The notes beneath the pieces are model-generated. The model made no database searches and was not told the origin of the DNA. It saw only the letters and a list, made by a program, of their open reading frames with translations. Made by a program: the position numbers and the translations under genes. From Duganella rivi (lineage in GTDB: Bacteria > Pseudomonadota > Gammaproteobacteria > Burkholderiales > Burkholderiaceae_D), in the NCBI RefSeq assembly GCF_009857435.1, contig NZ_WWCK01000002.1, forward strand, positions 744,001 through 808,000: DNA of 64,000 nt, read 5' to 3'. Of the stretch, positions 17,411 through 26,659 are shown in pieces. Numbering within the stretch: the stretch's first letter is position 1; every line of letters starts with the position of its first letter.

Positions 17411-18313
17411 TCAGCGCAGCCGTCCCGCCAGGTGTAGCGCATCGCCGCTGCCTGCGAGACGCAGGGCGCGCCAGCCTTCGGCGTCGGCCGCATCTTCCGG
17501 CGCTACCTGCACCGACAAGGCAAGGCAGGGCAGCGCTACGGGCTTGACGAAGCGGACATCGATTTCGTTGAAACGCACGTCTTGCTGCGACAGCACTTCG
17601 TAGCTGCGCACAAAGCTGCCGAAACCGTGCAGCACCATGCCTCGGAATACCGAGCGCCGCGCCAGCGGAGCAAACCAGTGAATCGGATTGAAGTCGCCGG
17701 TCAGCAGCGCGAAACGCAGGCCATCTCGCGCATCGGCGTGCCACAAACCGGCCGTGATCCAATCCGGCTCGTTGCCGCGCTCCTGCGGCGTTTTCGGCGC
17801 GCGAGGCCCCGGCAGCAGGAAACTCATATGCAGCCGCGCTTCCACCAGCGACGCTTGTTCGGCGGTGCCGGTGACAACGGCCACCACTACCTTGATGCGG
17901 CCCGGCGTCTGCTCGATTTGTTCGACGCTGGCCGTCACGTGCAGCGGCGTATTGCGCGGCAGGGGGCCTAGCACGCGCAAGCTCACACCCTGATTAATCA
18001 CGCTGGTCAGGCGGTAGGGCATGCGCAGCAGCAGTTCGCCCACCAGCGGCAAGCTCCATTGCGACACCATGTGCGGCGGCAGCCGGCCCTCGTAGCCGCG
18101 CGCCGCACCGGCCCATGCAAGGTACTGCTCCACCAGTTCTTGCGGCGGGGCGCCGAGTACGCGCGTGATTGGAGCGATGCGGCTGGCCGCACCGTCGTCC
18201 GGCCTGGAGGCCGGCACCAGCGCATTGATCATCGTGTGGCCGACCACGCGCGCGCCGGTCAGCAGCATAGCGCCTTGGTGGCGCAGCAGGCCGTAAGGCA
18301 CGGCGCCAGTCAT
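17411..18313 (-). CDS. MaoC-like dehydratase domain protein
   Basis: 300 residues. The C-terminal hot-dog domain carries the MaoC hydratase motif (LLTGDFNPIHW, then GMVLHGFGSFV), with the catalytic Asp and His in place. The N-terminal half is likely a second, degenerate hot-dog domain (GRIKVVVAVVTGTAEQASLVEA), as in R-specific enoyl-CoA hydratase 2 and FAS/HTD2-type proteins. Likely reaction: hydration or dehydration of an acyl-CoA or acyl-carrier thioester. The start overlaps the stop of the beta-lactamase-fold gene by four bases (ATGA), and it is the last gene of a four-gene operon. Confidence 0.87.
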   Translation of the reverse strand: MTGAVPYGLLRHQGAMLLTGARVVGHTMINALVPASRPDDGAASRIAPITRVLGAPPQELVEQYLAWAGAARGYEGRLPPHMVSQWSLPLVGELLLRMPYRLTSVINQGVSLRVLGPLPRNTPLHVTASVEQIEQTPGRIKVVVAVVTGTAEQASLVEARLHMSFLLPGPRAPKTPQERGNEPDWITAGLWHADARDGLRFALLTGDFNPIHWFAPLARRSVFRGMVLHGFGSFVRSYEVLSQQDVRFNEIDVRFVKPVALPCLALSVQVAPEDAADAEGWRALRLAGSGDALHLAGRLR

Positions 18314-19680
18314 GGCTGCACCGCCTTGACCACGGCTGCCAGCAGCGCTTGCGGCTGATACAGCAGGCGATGCGGCGTCAGGCCCAGGCGCACCACCACC
18401 AGCTGCTGCGAGGGCACGATGGCGATGCTTTGGCCGTCATGGCCCTTCATCCAATAGGTATCGGCGGGAAGCTGGAAGCGCGTGTCGGGATTCTGGCCTT
18501 CAGGCGTATCGCCGGACGGCCCCCAGCGCCACAACTGTCCTTGTCCGTATTGGCCGCCCGAAGCCGCAGCCACTTGCTGCATGCCTTCGACAAAACCGGC
18601 AGGCAGTATGCGTTTGCCTTGCCATATGCCGTCTTGCAGCAGGAACTGGCCGAAACGCGCCCAGTCCAGCGTATTGGCGTACATATAGCTTGATCCGACC
18701 AGATTGCCGCGTGCGTCGGCTTCGATCACCGCGCTGTTCATGCCCAGCGGCGCAAACAGGCGATTGTGCGGCAGCGACAGCGCGTCATCGCCCGCCGCGC
18801 GCTGCCAGATGCGCGACAACAGCACCGTGGTGCCGCTCGAATAATTCCATTTGCTGCCCGGCGGATGCTCCAGCGCTTGCGAAGCCGTGAAGGACGCCAT
18901 GTCCGGCTCCAGGTACAGCATGCGAGTAACGTCGGACACGTCGCCGTAACTCTCGTTGTAATGCAGGCCGCTACTCATGGACATCAGCTGCGCCAGCGTG
19001 ATTTGCGCGCGCGGGTCGGACTTGTCCGGCCAGAAGCCGTCCTGCTCTAACGACAGCTTGCCGTCGGCGATCTGCATGCCGACCAGCGCCGCCGTCACGG
19101 TCTTGGTCATCGACCATCCCAGCAGCGGCGTTGCGGCGTTGAAGCCGGCGCCGTAGCGCTGCGCGATCAGGCGTCCGCGATGGATCACGGCCATGCCGCG
19201 CACGCCGGGGCCGGCCAGGTCGTCCTGTTCCAATAAAGCCTGCACGGCTTTATTGGTTTCGGCCTGCGAACCAGTCGGCCAGGGCACCTTAGGCGATGGC
19301 GCCCAAATCTTGATCGGATTGAATTGGTGCTTGGCGGCTTGTTCAACATCGCCATCCGGCACCACGGCGCAGCCGGTGCCGGGACGATACACGGCCATGC
19401 CGTCGCCGATAAAGCCAAGGAACTGGGTGCGCACCGTTTTGCGTTCCTGATCGACGCGCACGCTCAGATGTTGAAGCACTGGATGGCCGGGCGCCTGCAC
19501 ATCATCGGCCAATACGGCCTGCGCATCGCGCCCGGCGATAAACACATTGGAACAAACGATCTTGGCGCCGTAATTGGCGCCGACCTTCAACAACTCTGGA
19601 GGATGGACGGCCAGAGTCGCCGCACCGCCTGCCGCAACCACCAATACTGCCGCAGCAGCCAGTACGAGTTTTGACGCCAT
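18310..19680 (-). CDS. Serine hydrolase of the beta-lactamase (class C / EstB-like) family
   Basis: 456 residues with an N-terminal membrane anchor or signal (KLVLAAAAVLVVAAGGAATLA). Visible active-site motifs are SMTK (SxxK, near residue 195), NYSSGT (YxS/N-type, near 288) and GHDG (HxG-type, near 425). This family includes esterases, D-amino-peptidases and 6-aminohexanoate hydrolases as well as AmpC enzymes; the NylB-like arrangement suggests an esterase or amidase rather than a true lactamase. The ATG follows the TonB receptor stop directly, and its end overlaps the MaoC gene. Probably periplasmic. Confidence 0.88.
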   Translation of the reverse strand: MASKLVLAAAAVLVVAAGGAATLAVHPPELLKVGANYGAKIVCSNVFIAGRDAQAVLADDVQAPGHPVLQHLSVRVDQERKTVRTQFLGFIGDGMAVYRPGTGCAVVPDGDVEQAAKHQFNPIKIWAPSPKVPWPTGSQAETNKAVQALLEQDDLAGPGVRGMAVIHRGRLIAQRYGAGFNAATPLLGWSMTKTVTAALVGMQIADGKLSLEQDGFWPDKSDPRAQITLAQLMSMSSGLHYNESYGDVSDVTRMLYLEPDMASFTASQALEHPPGSKWNYSSGTTVLLSRIWQRAAGDDALSLPHNRLFAPLGMNSAVIEADARGNLVGSSYMYANTLDWARFGQFLLQDGIWQGKRILPAGFVEGMQQVAAASGGQYGQGQLWRWGPSGDTPEGQNPDTRFQLPADTYWMKGHDGQSIAIVPSQQLVVVRLGLTPHRLLYQPQALLAAVVKAVQP

Positions 19681-22074
19681 TTACATGCTAGCCCTGAATT
19701 CCACGCCGATTGCGCGCGGCGGCGTGATGTTGGCATATGGCGCGCCATATTGTTCGGTTTGACCGCCCAGCGTCTGGATGTAGCGCTGGTCGAATACATT
19801 GTTGACGATCAGCGCCACGCCGTACCGCGAGCTTGGACTGTCCCAAGCCAGGCGCAAGTCGTACTTGCTCATGGCGGTGCCGGTCTTCAGTTTAGCAGTA
19901 CTCAGGCAGCTCAGGTCCGCCGTGTCGCTGTTGCAGCGCTCCGCCGTGGCGTGCGTGCCCTGGAAGTTGACGCTGGCGCGGCCATTGGCGGTCTCCCAGT
20001 TCATATTGATGCCCGCCATGGCGGTCAGGCGCGGCGTGCCGACCGGTTGGCCGCCCAGATCCAGCGTGACATGGCCGGCAGCGTCGAGACGCTGGTAGCG
20101 GGTGTAAGTCTGGTTGATGTACTCAAAGCCGCCGAACAGCGTCACACGCGGCGACAGGCGAATGCGTCCATCCACGTCGAGACCATGCGCCTTCTGGTCG
20201 CTGGAGATCACGTTGTAAGTCGGGATGGTGCCCACGCTGTAAAGCTGAACGTCTTGCAGGTTCTTGAACTTGTAGGCGAACAGCGATGCGTTCAAGGTGG
20301 CGCGCAGCGCCGGCAGCACGATCTTGGTGCCGGCCTCGAAGTTGGTCATTTTCTCTGGCTCAAAGCTTGGATCCTGGCCGGTGCGCGTGGCCGATGCCGG
20401 ATTCGGCGGCGTGAAGATATTGAAGCCGCCAGCCTGGTAGCCGCGCGAGATGGAGGTGAACAGCAGCGTGTCCTTAGTCAGTTTGTGGTCCAGCACCAGG
20501 CGCGGGCTCCAGTCGGTCCAATCCTTCTCACGCGTGACTGGCTTGGCGACCAGCCGCGCGGCGGTGTCGAAGATCACGTTGGATGGGAAGGACGCTGCAT
20601 TCAAGCCGGCCAGTGGACCGAAACGATTCAGGAAGTCATCCAGCTGCGGCGATACGCGGCCCGGCACGTACCACGTCATCTGCTTTTTGTCCTTGGTGTA
20701 GCGCAGGCCGACGGTGGCATTGGTTTGCGGCGTCAGGTGCCAGATGGTGTCGCCGTAGATCGAGGCCGACTTGGTGCGCACGTCGCTGTAGTGGGTCTCG
20801 TCCCACGAGAACACGCTGCTTGGGCTGATGCCCGGCAGGCCTGCCGCAGCAAGGCCGCCGAACAGCATGGCGAAATTCGGATCGCCGCCGGCGAACTGGC
20901 TCAAGGTATCCAGCGTGCCGGTGGTGACGTAGGCGCCCGCGTCCTGGTGCTCGTTGTTGTGATAGAAGCTCAAGCCGCCGATCCAATCCAGTTGATCGGT
21001 CTTGCCCGACAATTTGAACTCCTGCTGGAAGCTGTGCGCGCGCTTGGCGTCCTGAGTGGTCAGGTGCAGGGTAGGGCGGTCGGTGCCGTCGTTATCGGTC
21101 AGGTTGTGCGTTTTGAAGCGGCGATAGGCGGTGGTGGAGTTGAAGGTCATGCCGGCCACCGGCGCTTCAAAGCGCAGCGTGGCGCCGTCGAACATGCGGC
21201 CCTCGCTGCCTTGCTGGTCATTGGCCAGCGGTACATCGAACGGATTGACGAAGTTGGCGGTGTAAGCCGCATCGTACACGCCGCGATAGCCGCCCAGCGG
21301 CAGCGCCGGATTCTTCACCACGCCGAAGGCCGGGCGCCCGTACTGCTCCATGTTCTCATGCTCCAACGACAAAACCAGCTTGGCGGCGTCGAAGTCCTTG
21401 CGCAGCGAAACGCGGGTGGCCCAGTCTTTATCGCCGCCTGATTTTTTACCGGTGGCGGTGTTGTCGGCCCAGCCCTCGCTGCCCGAACGTACCACCACGA
21501 TGCGGGTGGCGAAGGTGTCGGTGATCGGGAAGTTGAGCATCACGTCGGCATTGGCGCGGCCGAATTTACCCAGCTTGACGTGGGCGTTGGCGTCCACTTC
21601 CTTGCCCGGCTCATTGGTGGTGATGGCGATCGCACCGGCCGCGCTGTTACGCCCGAACAGCGTGCCTTGCGGGCCTTTGACGACCTCGATGCGCTGCACG
21701 TCGATGAAGTTCATCAGCGCGCCGCCGGTCTTGCCGGTGTAGACGCCGTCGACGTAAATGCCGACTGGCGAATCGGTGGCAATGCCGAAGTCCGCCGCCT
21801 GCACGCCGCGGATGCCGAACGACGGCTGGGTAGGTTCAATCGCATCGACCGTCAAGCCGGGTATGTAGCCGTTCAAGTCCGCCAGGTCCTTGGCGCCGAC
21901 GCTTTCAATATCCTTGGCGGTGACCACCTGCATGGTCATCGGTACGTCCTGCACCAACTGCTTGCGCGACTGCGCGGTGACGACTACCGACTGCACTTCG
22001 TCGGCGGCCCATGCCGGCGGGACGAAGAAGGCCGCAGCAAGGCTGGCGGCAATAACGGTGCGATGCGTTTTCAT
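19681..22074 (-). CDS. TonB-dependent outer-membrane receptor
   Basis: About 797 residues. A signal peptide (MKTHRTVIAASLAAAFFVPPAWAA) is followed by a TonB box-like VQSVVVTAQSRK, a plug domain (GYIPGLTVDAIEP, FGIRGVQAADF, VVKGPQGTLFGRNSAAGAI) and a 22-strand-type barrel ending in an aromatic-rich terminus (PPRAIGVEFRASM). ATG 22074 has GGGAGA 6 bases upstream and overlaps the previous stop (ATGA). The plug style is common among receptors for organic nutrients in sphingomonads and related bacteria. Partner genes (fatty acid hydroxylase, hydrolase, MaoC) suggest a lipid-like ligand; this is inference. Confidence 0.93.
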   Translation of the reverse strand: MKTHRTVIAASLAAAFFVPPAWAADEVQSVVVTAQSRKQLVQDVPMTMQVVTAKDIESVGAKDLADLNGYIPGLTVDAIEPTQPSFGIRGVQAADFGIATDSPVGIYVDGVYTGKTGGALMNFIDVQRIEVVKGPQGTLFGRNSAAGAIAITTNEPGKEVDANAHVKLGKFGRANADVMLNFPITDTFATRIVVVRSGSEGWADNTATGKKSGGDKDWATRVSLRKDFDAAKLVLSLEHENMEQYGRPAFGVVKNPALPLGGYRGVYDAAYTANFVNPFDVPLANDQQGSEGRMFDGATLRFEAPVAGMTFNSTTAYRRFKTHNLTDNDGTDRPTLHLTTQDAKRAHSFQQEFKLSGKTDQLDWIGGLSFYHNNEHQDAGAYVTTGTLDTLSQFAGGDPNFAMLFGGLAAAGLPGISPSSVFSWDETHYSDVRTKSASIYGDTIWHLTPQTNATVGLRYTKDKKQMTWYVPGRVSPQLDDFLNRFGPLAGLNAASFPSNVIFDTAARLVAKPVTREKDWTDWSPRLVLDHKLTKDTLLFTSISRGYQAGGFNIFTPPNPASATRTGQDPSFEPEKMTNFEAGTKIVLPALRATLNASLFAYKFKNLQDVQLYSVGTIPTYNVISSDQKAHGLDVDGRIRLSPRVTLFGGFEYINQTYTRYQRLDAAGHVTLDLGGQPVGTPRLTAMAGINMNWETANGRASVNFQGTHATAERCNSDTADLSCLSTAKLKTGTAMSKYDLRLAWDSPSSRYGVALIVNNVFDQRYIQTLGGQTEQYGAPYANITPPRAIGVEFRASM

Positions 22075-23291
22075 GTTGTCTCCCATTGATGTGTTTTTAT
22101 ATTTTTTTCCAGCCATACAGCGGCGCCCAGTGAGAGCGCCAGCACCGTTGCACGCAGCAGCAATGGCGCTTCGTATCCAAACCAATCCGGCAGCAGCGCA
22201 AAGGCCAGGCCGAGAACAACGCCGCGCGCCTGCTCAATGCGCGCACCCAAGCGGCGGCCTTCCAGCAAGGCGCCCAGCGATAAGGTACTGGCTGCGATCA
22301 GCGCGGCGTACAGCACCAGCGAAGGCAGCGGCAACGACGGGGCCAGCGCGATCAGCTGCATCACGCACGGCGCCAGCAAAGCAAATTGCAGGATGCCGTA
22401 AGCGGCGGCCGGCGCCGGCGTGTGCGGGCGATAGTGCTGGAATTGTGCGTCGTCGAAGTGGCCCAGCGGTTCGCCGGTCCACGCGCCCGGCGGCGCCAGC
22501 CACACTTGTACTTTCTTGCGCCAGCCCTTGGCCTGCGCGGTGGACTGCCACAAGTCGGCGTAGTAGTGCAGGTTGGCCCACAGCGGATTGAGGCTGCGCA
22601 GCGGCGAGCGCACGCCGTAGATGATTTTCTCGTCGTCGCGTTCATCGGCAAAAGTGCCGAACAAGCGATCCCACAGAATCAGGATGCCGCCGTAATTGCG
22701 GTCGATGCAGTAATCGTTCTGGCCGTGGTGCACGCGGTGGTTGGACGGCGTGACGAATACGCGGTCCATCCATCCGAGCCGCCCCACCATCTCGGTGTGG
22801 ACCCAGTATTGATACAGCAGGTCGATCAGCGCCACGCCCACCATCACCATCGGCGGCACACCGGCAAGCGCCATCGGCAGGTAAAAGAACCATCCAAACA
22901 GCCAGCCGCTGGAAGTCTGGCGCAGCGCGGTGGACAGGTTGTAGAACTCGGACGAGTGGTGCACCACGTGCGCGGCCCACAGCACCGCCACTTCGTGGCC
23001 CATGCGGTGCGCCCAGTAGTAGAAGAAATCGTAGGCCAGCAGCGCGCCGGCCCACACCCAAACGCTGTTGGCGGGCAGGGTGGTGAAGCGCCATTGCTCG
23101 AAGACGGCGACGTAAATACCGAGCGTCGCCAGCTTGGCGAACAAGCCGGTAATCTGGCTCAGTACTCCGAGGTGCAGGCTGGTGAGAGCGTCGGCAGTGT
23201 CGTAGGCCTTGGCGCCGCGGCGATGCGCTATCCATACTTCCAGCAGGATGGAAGCGACGAACACGGGAATGGCGAAGACGATAGGATTCAC
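22071..23291 (-). CDS. Sterol desaturase / fatty acid hydroxylase family membrane protein
   Basis: 406 residues with several membrane helices. It has the His-box pattern of the diiron fatty acid hydroxylase superfamily: HRMGHE, HVVHHSSEFYN, and SNHRVHHGQND. The C-terminal third (after LFGTFADERDDE) has further helices and resembles proteins related to alkylglycerol monooxygenase. It probably hydroxylates or desaturates a lipid in the inner membrane using oxygen. The start appears to be GTG 23291 without a strong ribosome site, so an alternative start is possible. It is the first gene of the operon leading to the TonB receptor. Confidence 0.88.
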   Translation of the reverse strand: MNPIVFAIPVFVASILLEVWIAHRRGAKAYDTADALTSLHLGVLSQITGLFAKLATLGIYVAVFEQWRFTTLPANSVWVWAGALLAYDFFYYWAHRMGHEVAVLWAAHVVHHSSEFYNLSTALRQTSSGWLFGWFFYLPMALAGVPPMVMVGVALIDLLYQYWVHTEMVGRLGWMDRVFVTPSNHRVHHGQNDYCIDRNYGGILILWDRLFGTFADERDDEKIIYGVRSPLRSLNPLWANLHYYADLWQSTAQAKGWRKKVQVWLAPPGAWTGEPLGHFDDAQFQHYRPHTPAPAAAYGILQFALLAPCVMQLIALAPSLPLPSLVLYAALIAASTLSLGALLEGRRLGARIEQARGVVLGLAFALLPDWFGYEAPLLLRATVLALSLGAAVWLEKNIKTHQWETT

Positions 23292-23356
23292 TTGAGCCGG
23301 CGATCGTTTAGGTCGAAACGATTATGCCAACAACAATGCAAAATACTCAAGAAGTA

Positions 23357-23394
23357 CCGGCCCGTGTGACGCGTAACGAACACAAACGGGCCGG
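23357..23394. terminator. Candidate terminator after the subtilase gene
   Basis: CCGGCCCGTGTG (23357-23368) and CACAAACGGGCCGG (23381-23394) form a strong imperfect stem with a 12-base loop. It lies between the subtilase stop (23439) and the hydroxylase start (23291). On the plus strand ATTTT follows; on the minus strand, the direction of both flanking genes, the T-content is weak (TACTTCTTG). Confidence 0.5.
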
Positions 23395-23438
23395 ATTTTG
23401 GATGCCGCCTTAAGCTAGTTGAAGGGGAGCGTGAAGGC

Positions 23439-26400
23439 TTAGCCGTAGAACGGCGTGTAGGTGATGCCATTCTGGGTGGCGCCAACCAGCGCCGCCACGT
23501 TTTCCGGGCTTTCGCTGAAGCTGCGTAATGCCTCGGCGGCGTCGATGGTGTGGCTGTCCAGCAGGCCTTTCCAGTAGGCCGCGCCGCCGCTGTCCGGGTC
23601 GCGGTGCAGCACGTTGTTGTACAGGTGCGTGACCAGGTCGGCGTTGCTTGGCGCAGCGCCATACTGAGACTGGAACTCGGCCGAACTGACGAAGCCCTTG
23701 GCCACGTCGATCAGCGCCACGCCCTTGTCCATCGCGTTGATCCAGTAACCGAGGCCGCCGGCATCCGGGGTACGGTTGAACGCGGCCTGGTACAGGCGGT
23801 AGGCTTGCCCGGCGATGCCGGTACTGGTGTCGAGGGCCAGCACGGAGTCGGCAAATTGCAGGCGCTCGATGCCGCTCAATTGATCGATGCCGTCGTTGCC
23901 CTTGGTATCCTTGACGGTGTAGCCGTTGGCGCTCTTGGTGATGGTGTAGTCGGCGCGCGCGTGGTGGAACAGTGCGGTGTCGATGCCGGCGTCGCCGCTG
24001 ATGGTGTCGTCGCCGACGCCGCCGTCGAGGATATCAATGCCGGTCGCGCCACGCAGGATGTCGTTGCCGTCCATACCGTGTAGCGTGCCGCCCAGCGCAT
24101 TGGCGATGACGGTGTCGTTGCCGTCGCCGGCGTAGGCGTTGCGGATCACGGTGCCGGCGGCGATGGTCAGTTTGCCGTCATTCAGAACAGTGGTGGTAGC
24201 GCCACTCAAGTCGATGTAATTGTCCGCACCCAGCGCCGCGGTGTTGATGGTGTTGATGCCGCCATCTTTATCGGTGAGGACGGCGCGGGTTGGATCGGCC
24301 TTCACCAGCAGCGGGAAGTCATTGGTGTAGACGTAGGTGTCGTCCTTGCTCGATGCATGGCCGACCAGGTCCAGCGTCCAGTCGGTGAATGTGCCTGCCA
24401 AGCCGGTGGCGAGGTCGGTTACGCTCAGCGTCCATTTGCCGGTGGCGGCTTCACCCCAGTTCAGCACCGTGTCGAAGGTGAAGTGGATGTCGTTCTGGCT
24501 GGAACCGTAAGCGCTCAATGCTCCTTGTGATGGCCGGTACATCAAATAGCTGGTGGTGCCGCTCGGCGAGGTCAGTGCGATTTGCAGGTCGCCGATGAAC
24601 GGGTGGATGATGTTGACGCTGACATCGGCCCGCTCAACCACCATGTCGCTGGTGATGTTGACGCTGCTGGTGACGCCGCTCTTGTTGTTGTCCGGGATCG
24701 CCAGGTTGACCTTTTGCGTGGCCGTGACTTCAACCGTGTTAGCCACGGTCTTCGGCGTGCTGTCCCAGCTTGCTGCCAGCCGCACTGCGGCCAGTGCGTC
24801 GACCTGGCCAAAACCGGTGGTCTGTGCGACGGAAATGAATTGCATACCGCCGCCGTTCCAGTTGGTGGCGCCGTTGTCGGTCACATCGCCCGAGGTGTAG
24901 TCGGTTTGGTGCGCGGTATAGGCGAGGATTTCCTGCACGTCGCGATAGCCGAGATTCGGATTCACCTCCAGCATCATCGCCACGATGCCTGATACGATAG
25001 GCGCCGAGAACGAGGTGCCGTCGGCAAAGGCATAGCTGGACGAGCTTTCGCCAGCGGTGCCGGTGCGGTCGGTGGTGATGATACTGGAATAGTCGGTATT
25101 GCCCGCGCCGCCCGGCGCCGCGATCAGGATCGATGCGCCGGTGGTGCTGAAGTAGGACGCGCTGCCGAAGTAGTCGGTGGCGCCGACGGTGATCACGTAG
25201 CGGCTGTTCTGGAAGTTGTGCAGGTTGGTGTCGTCGCCGTAGCTGTAGCCGTTGCCGGCCGATTGCACCACCACCGTGCCGAGGCCATGGCGGCCGTCCG
25301 CAGCCAGATCGTGCAGCGCCTTGAAGGCAGGCGCGAACAGCGGATCGTTGGCGTTGTCGAGGAAGGCCCAGTTGGTGTCGTTGGCCAGCAGGTTACCGTA
25401 GCCCCACGAGTCGTTGAGCACATCGAAATTCTGCGCGTACGTATAAGCGTTGGCGATTTCGGTCGGCAGCTTATCGTTGATCCGGCTGGCGCTATACAGC
25501 GACACCAGTTGCGCGTCGTAGGCTACGCCGACCATGCCTTTGCCGTCGCGGGAGGCGGCGATCACGCCGGCCACCAGCGTGCCGTGGTTGTCGTCGTTGG
25601 TGACGGGCGCGCCGCCGGGAGTCATGGTCAGGGTAGTGCGGCCGAGATCCGTGCGGACGTTGGCGCTCAGGTCAGCGTGGGCGGCGTCGATGCCGTTGTC
25701 CAGCACCGCCACTTTCACGCCCTTGCCAGTTGCCTTCTCCCATGCGAACTCGGTGCGGGTGGTGTACAGGAACCAGTCGAGATCCATGTAGCCGTCGGTC
25801 GGCAGGTCGATGCCTGCGCCGTCGTTGTCGACGATGTAGCCGTCGGCGGTGAGGTCGCTGTCCTTGGCGTTACCGTTTATTAGCAAGTTAAGATCCACGC
25901 CGAAGACGCGGGTAGGCTCAAAGTCGTTATTGCCGTAGATCGGCACCGTGACCGTGGTCGTGGTGGTGTTGGGCATGAAGACCACGGGGGTGTGCACGCC
26001 GCCGTAGTCCACGCCTTCTATCGCCGTTTGGTCGTAGGTGTCGAAATACACGCCGGTGGCCATCGGCGTCGGCTGCGACAGCTTGAGTGTGAAGACCATG
26101 GACTTGGTAACGCCGTCGTCGCCTTCCACCACCGTTTGCGAGTCGATGCTCACGGTCGGCATGATCATGGTTTGAACGCCGATCACGCCGGTGCTGCTGA
26201 CGGTCATCCATTTTTCGAAGCCGCCGGTATCCACCACCTGGTAGCCGCCATCGACGCCCATGTCCTTGCCGGTGTATTCGGCCAGTACCATTGTCACGTA
26301 GTGGGTGCCGGACGGCGGCTTGGTGAACGCCACAGTCTGATCGATGTTGTACAGGGTTTGGTTGGCGCCCAGCGTGCCATTGGTGGCCGGACTCAGCGCA

Positions 26401-26591
26401 ACGTTGGCGATCTTGTAGCCTTCTTTTGGCGAGTCTTCATCCCACGGGAAGTCGGTCACCCACAATTCCAGCCGCAGGGTGCCGGTGGTGTAGCTGGAAA
26501 GGTTGGTGATTTGGTCGGCCGTGATGCGGACCGTGCCCGCGGCCGTGTTGAAGGTGTAGCCGTAGGTGCCCTTGATGTCCGCGTTGCTCAT
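23439..26591 (-). CDS. Secreted subtilisin-like protease with Calx-beta, P-domain, RTX and DUF4214
   Basis: About 1050 residues without an N-terminal signal. In order: a beta-rich N-terminus; a Calx-beta domain (SIDSQTVVEGDDGVTKS to FEPTRVFGVDLNL); an S8 peptidase with Asp in VAVLDNGID (about 296), His in DNHGTLVAG (about 335), oxyanion Asn in SAGNGYS and Ser in GTSFSAPIVSG (about 526); a proprotein convertase P-domain (IIHPFIGDLQIALTSPSG); RTX-like nonapeptides (GDGNDTVIA, GMDGNDILRG, GVGDDTISG); and a C-terminal DUF4214 segment (RTPDAGGLGYWI, RDPDSGGAAYW). RTX repeats with no signal peptide suggest type I secretion and calcium-dependent folding. ATG 26591 is preferred because ATG 26621 lies in the promoter. 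Confidence 0.92.
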   Translation of the reverse strand: MSNADIKGTYGYTFNTAAGTVRITADQITNLSSYTTGTLRLELWVTDFPWDEDSPKEGYKIANVALSPATNGTLGANQTLYNIDQTVAFTKPPSGTHYVTMVLAEYTGKDMGVDGGYQVVDTGGFEKWMTVSSTGVIGVQTMIMPTVSIDSQTVVEGDDGVTKSMVFTLKLSQPTPMATGVYFDTYDQTAIEGVDYGGVHTPVVFMPNTTTTTVTVPIYGNNDFEPTRVFGVDLNLLINGNAKDSDLTADGYIVDNDGAGIDLPTDGYMDLDWFLYTTRTEFAWEKATGKGVKVAVLDNGIDAAHADLSANVRTDLGRTTLTMTPGGAPVTNDDNHGTLVAGVIAASRDGKGMVGVAYDAQLVSLYSASRINDKLPTEIANAYTYAQNFDVLNDSWGYGNLLANDTNWAFLDNANDPLFAPAFKALHDLAADGRHGLGTVVVQSAGNGYSYGDDTNLHNFQNSRYVITVGATDYFGSASYFSTTGASILIAAPGGAGNTDYSSIITTDRTGTAGESSSSYAFADGTSFSAPIVSGIVAMMLEVNPNLGYRDVQEILAYTAHQTDYTSGDVTDNGATNWNGGGMQFISVAQTTGFGQVDALAAVRLAASWDSTPKTVANTVEVTATQKVNLAIPDNNKSGVTSSVNITSDMVVERADVSVNIIHPFIGDLQIALTSPSGTTSYLMYRPSQGALSAYGSSQNDIHFTFDTVLNWGEAATGKWTLSVTDLATGLAGTFTDWTLDLVGHASSKDDTYVYTNDFPLLVKADPTRAVLTDKDGGINTINTAALGADNYIDLSGATTTVLNDGKLTIAAGTVIRNAYAGDGNDTVIANALGGTLHGMDGNDILRGATGIDILDGGVGDDTISGDAGIDTALFHHARADYTITKSANGYTVKDTKGNDGIDQLSGIERLQFADSVLALDTSTGIAGQAYRLYQAAFNRTPDAGGLGYWINAMDKGVALIDVAKGFVSSAEFQSQYGAAPSNADLVTHLYNNVLHRDPDSGGAAYWKGLLDSHTIDAAEALRSFSESPENVAALVGATQNGITYTPFYG

Positions 26592-26619
26592 AGCGTCTCG
26601 CCGTAGAAATGGAAACGCC

Positions 26620-26649
26620 ATTGTAGACTTTTAGCTAATTTAAAATCAA
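26620..26649 (-). promoter_or_regulatory. Sigma-70 promoter of the subtilase gene
   Basis: On the minus strand TTGATT (26649-26644), an 18-base spacer and TACAAT (26625-26620). The expected start point is near 26613, leaving a leader of about 21 bases to ATG 26591. The -10 overlaps the in-frame ATG at 26621, which excludes that start. Confidence 0.6.
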
Positions 26650-26659
26650 CAATATTTCT

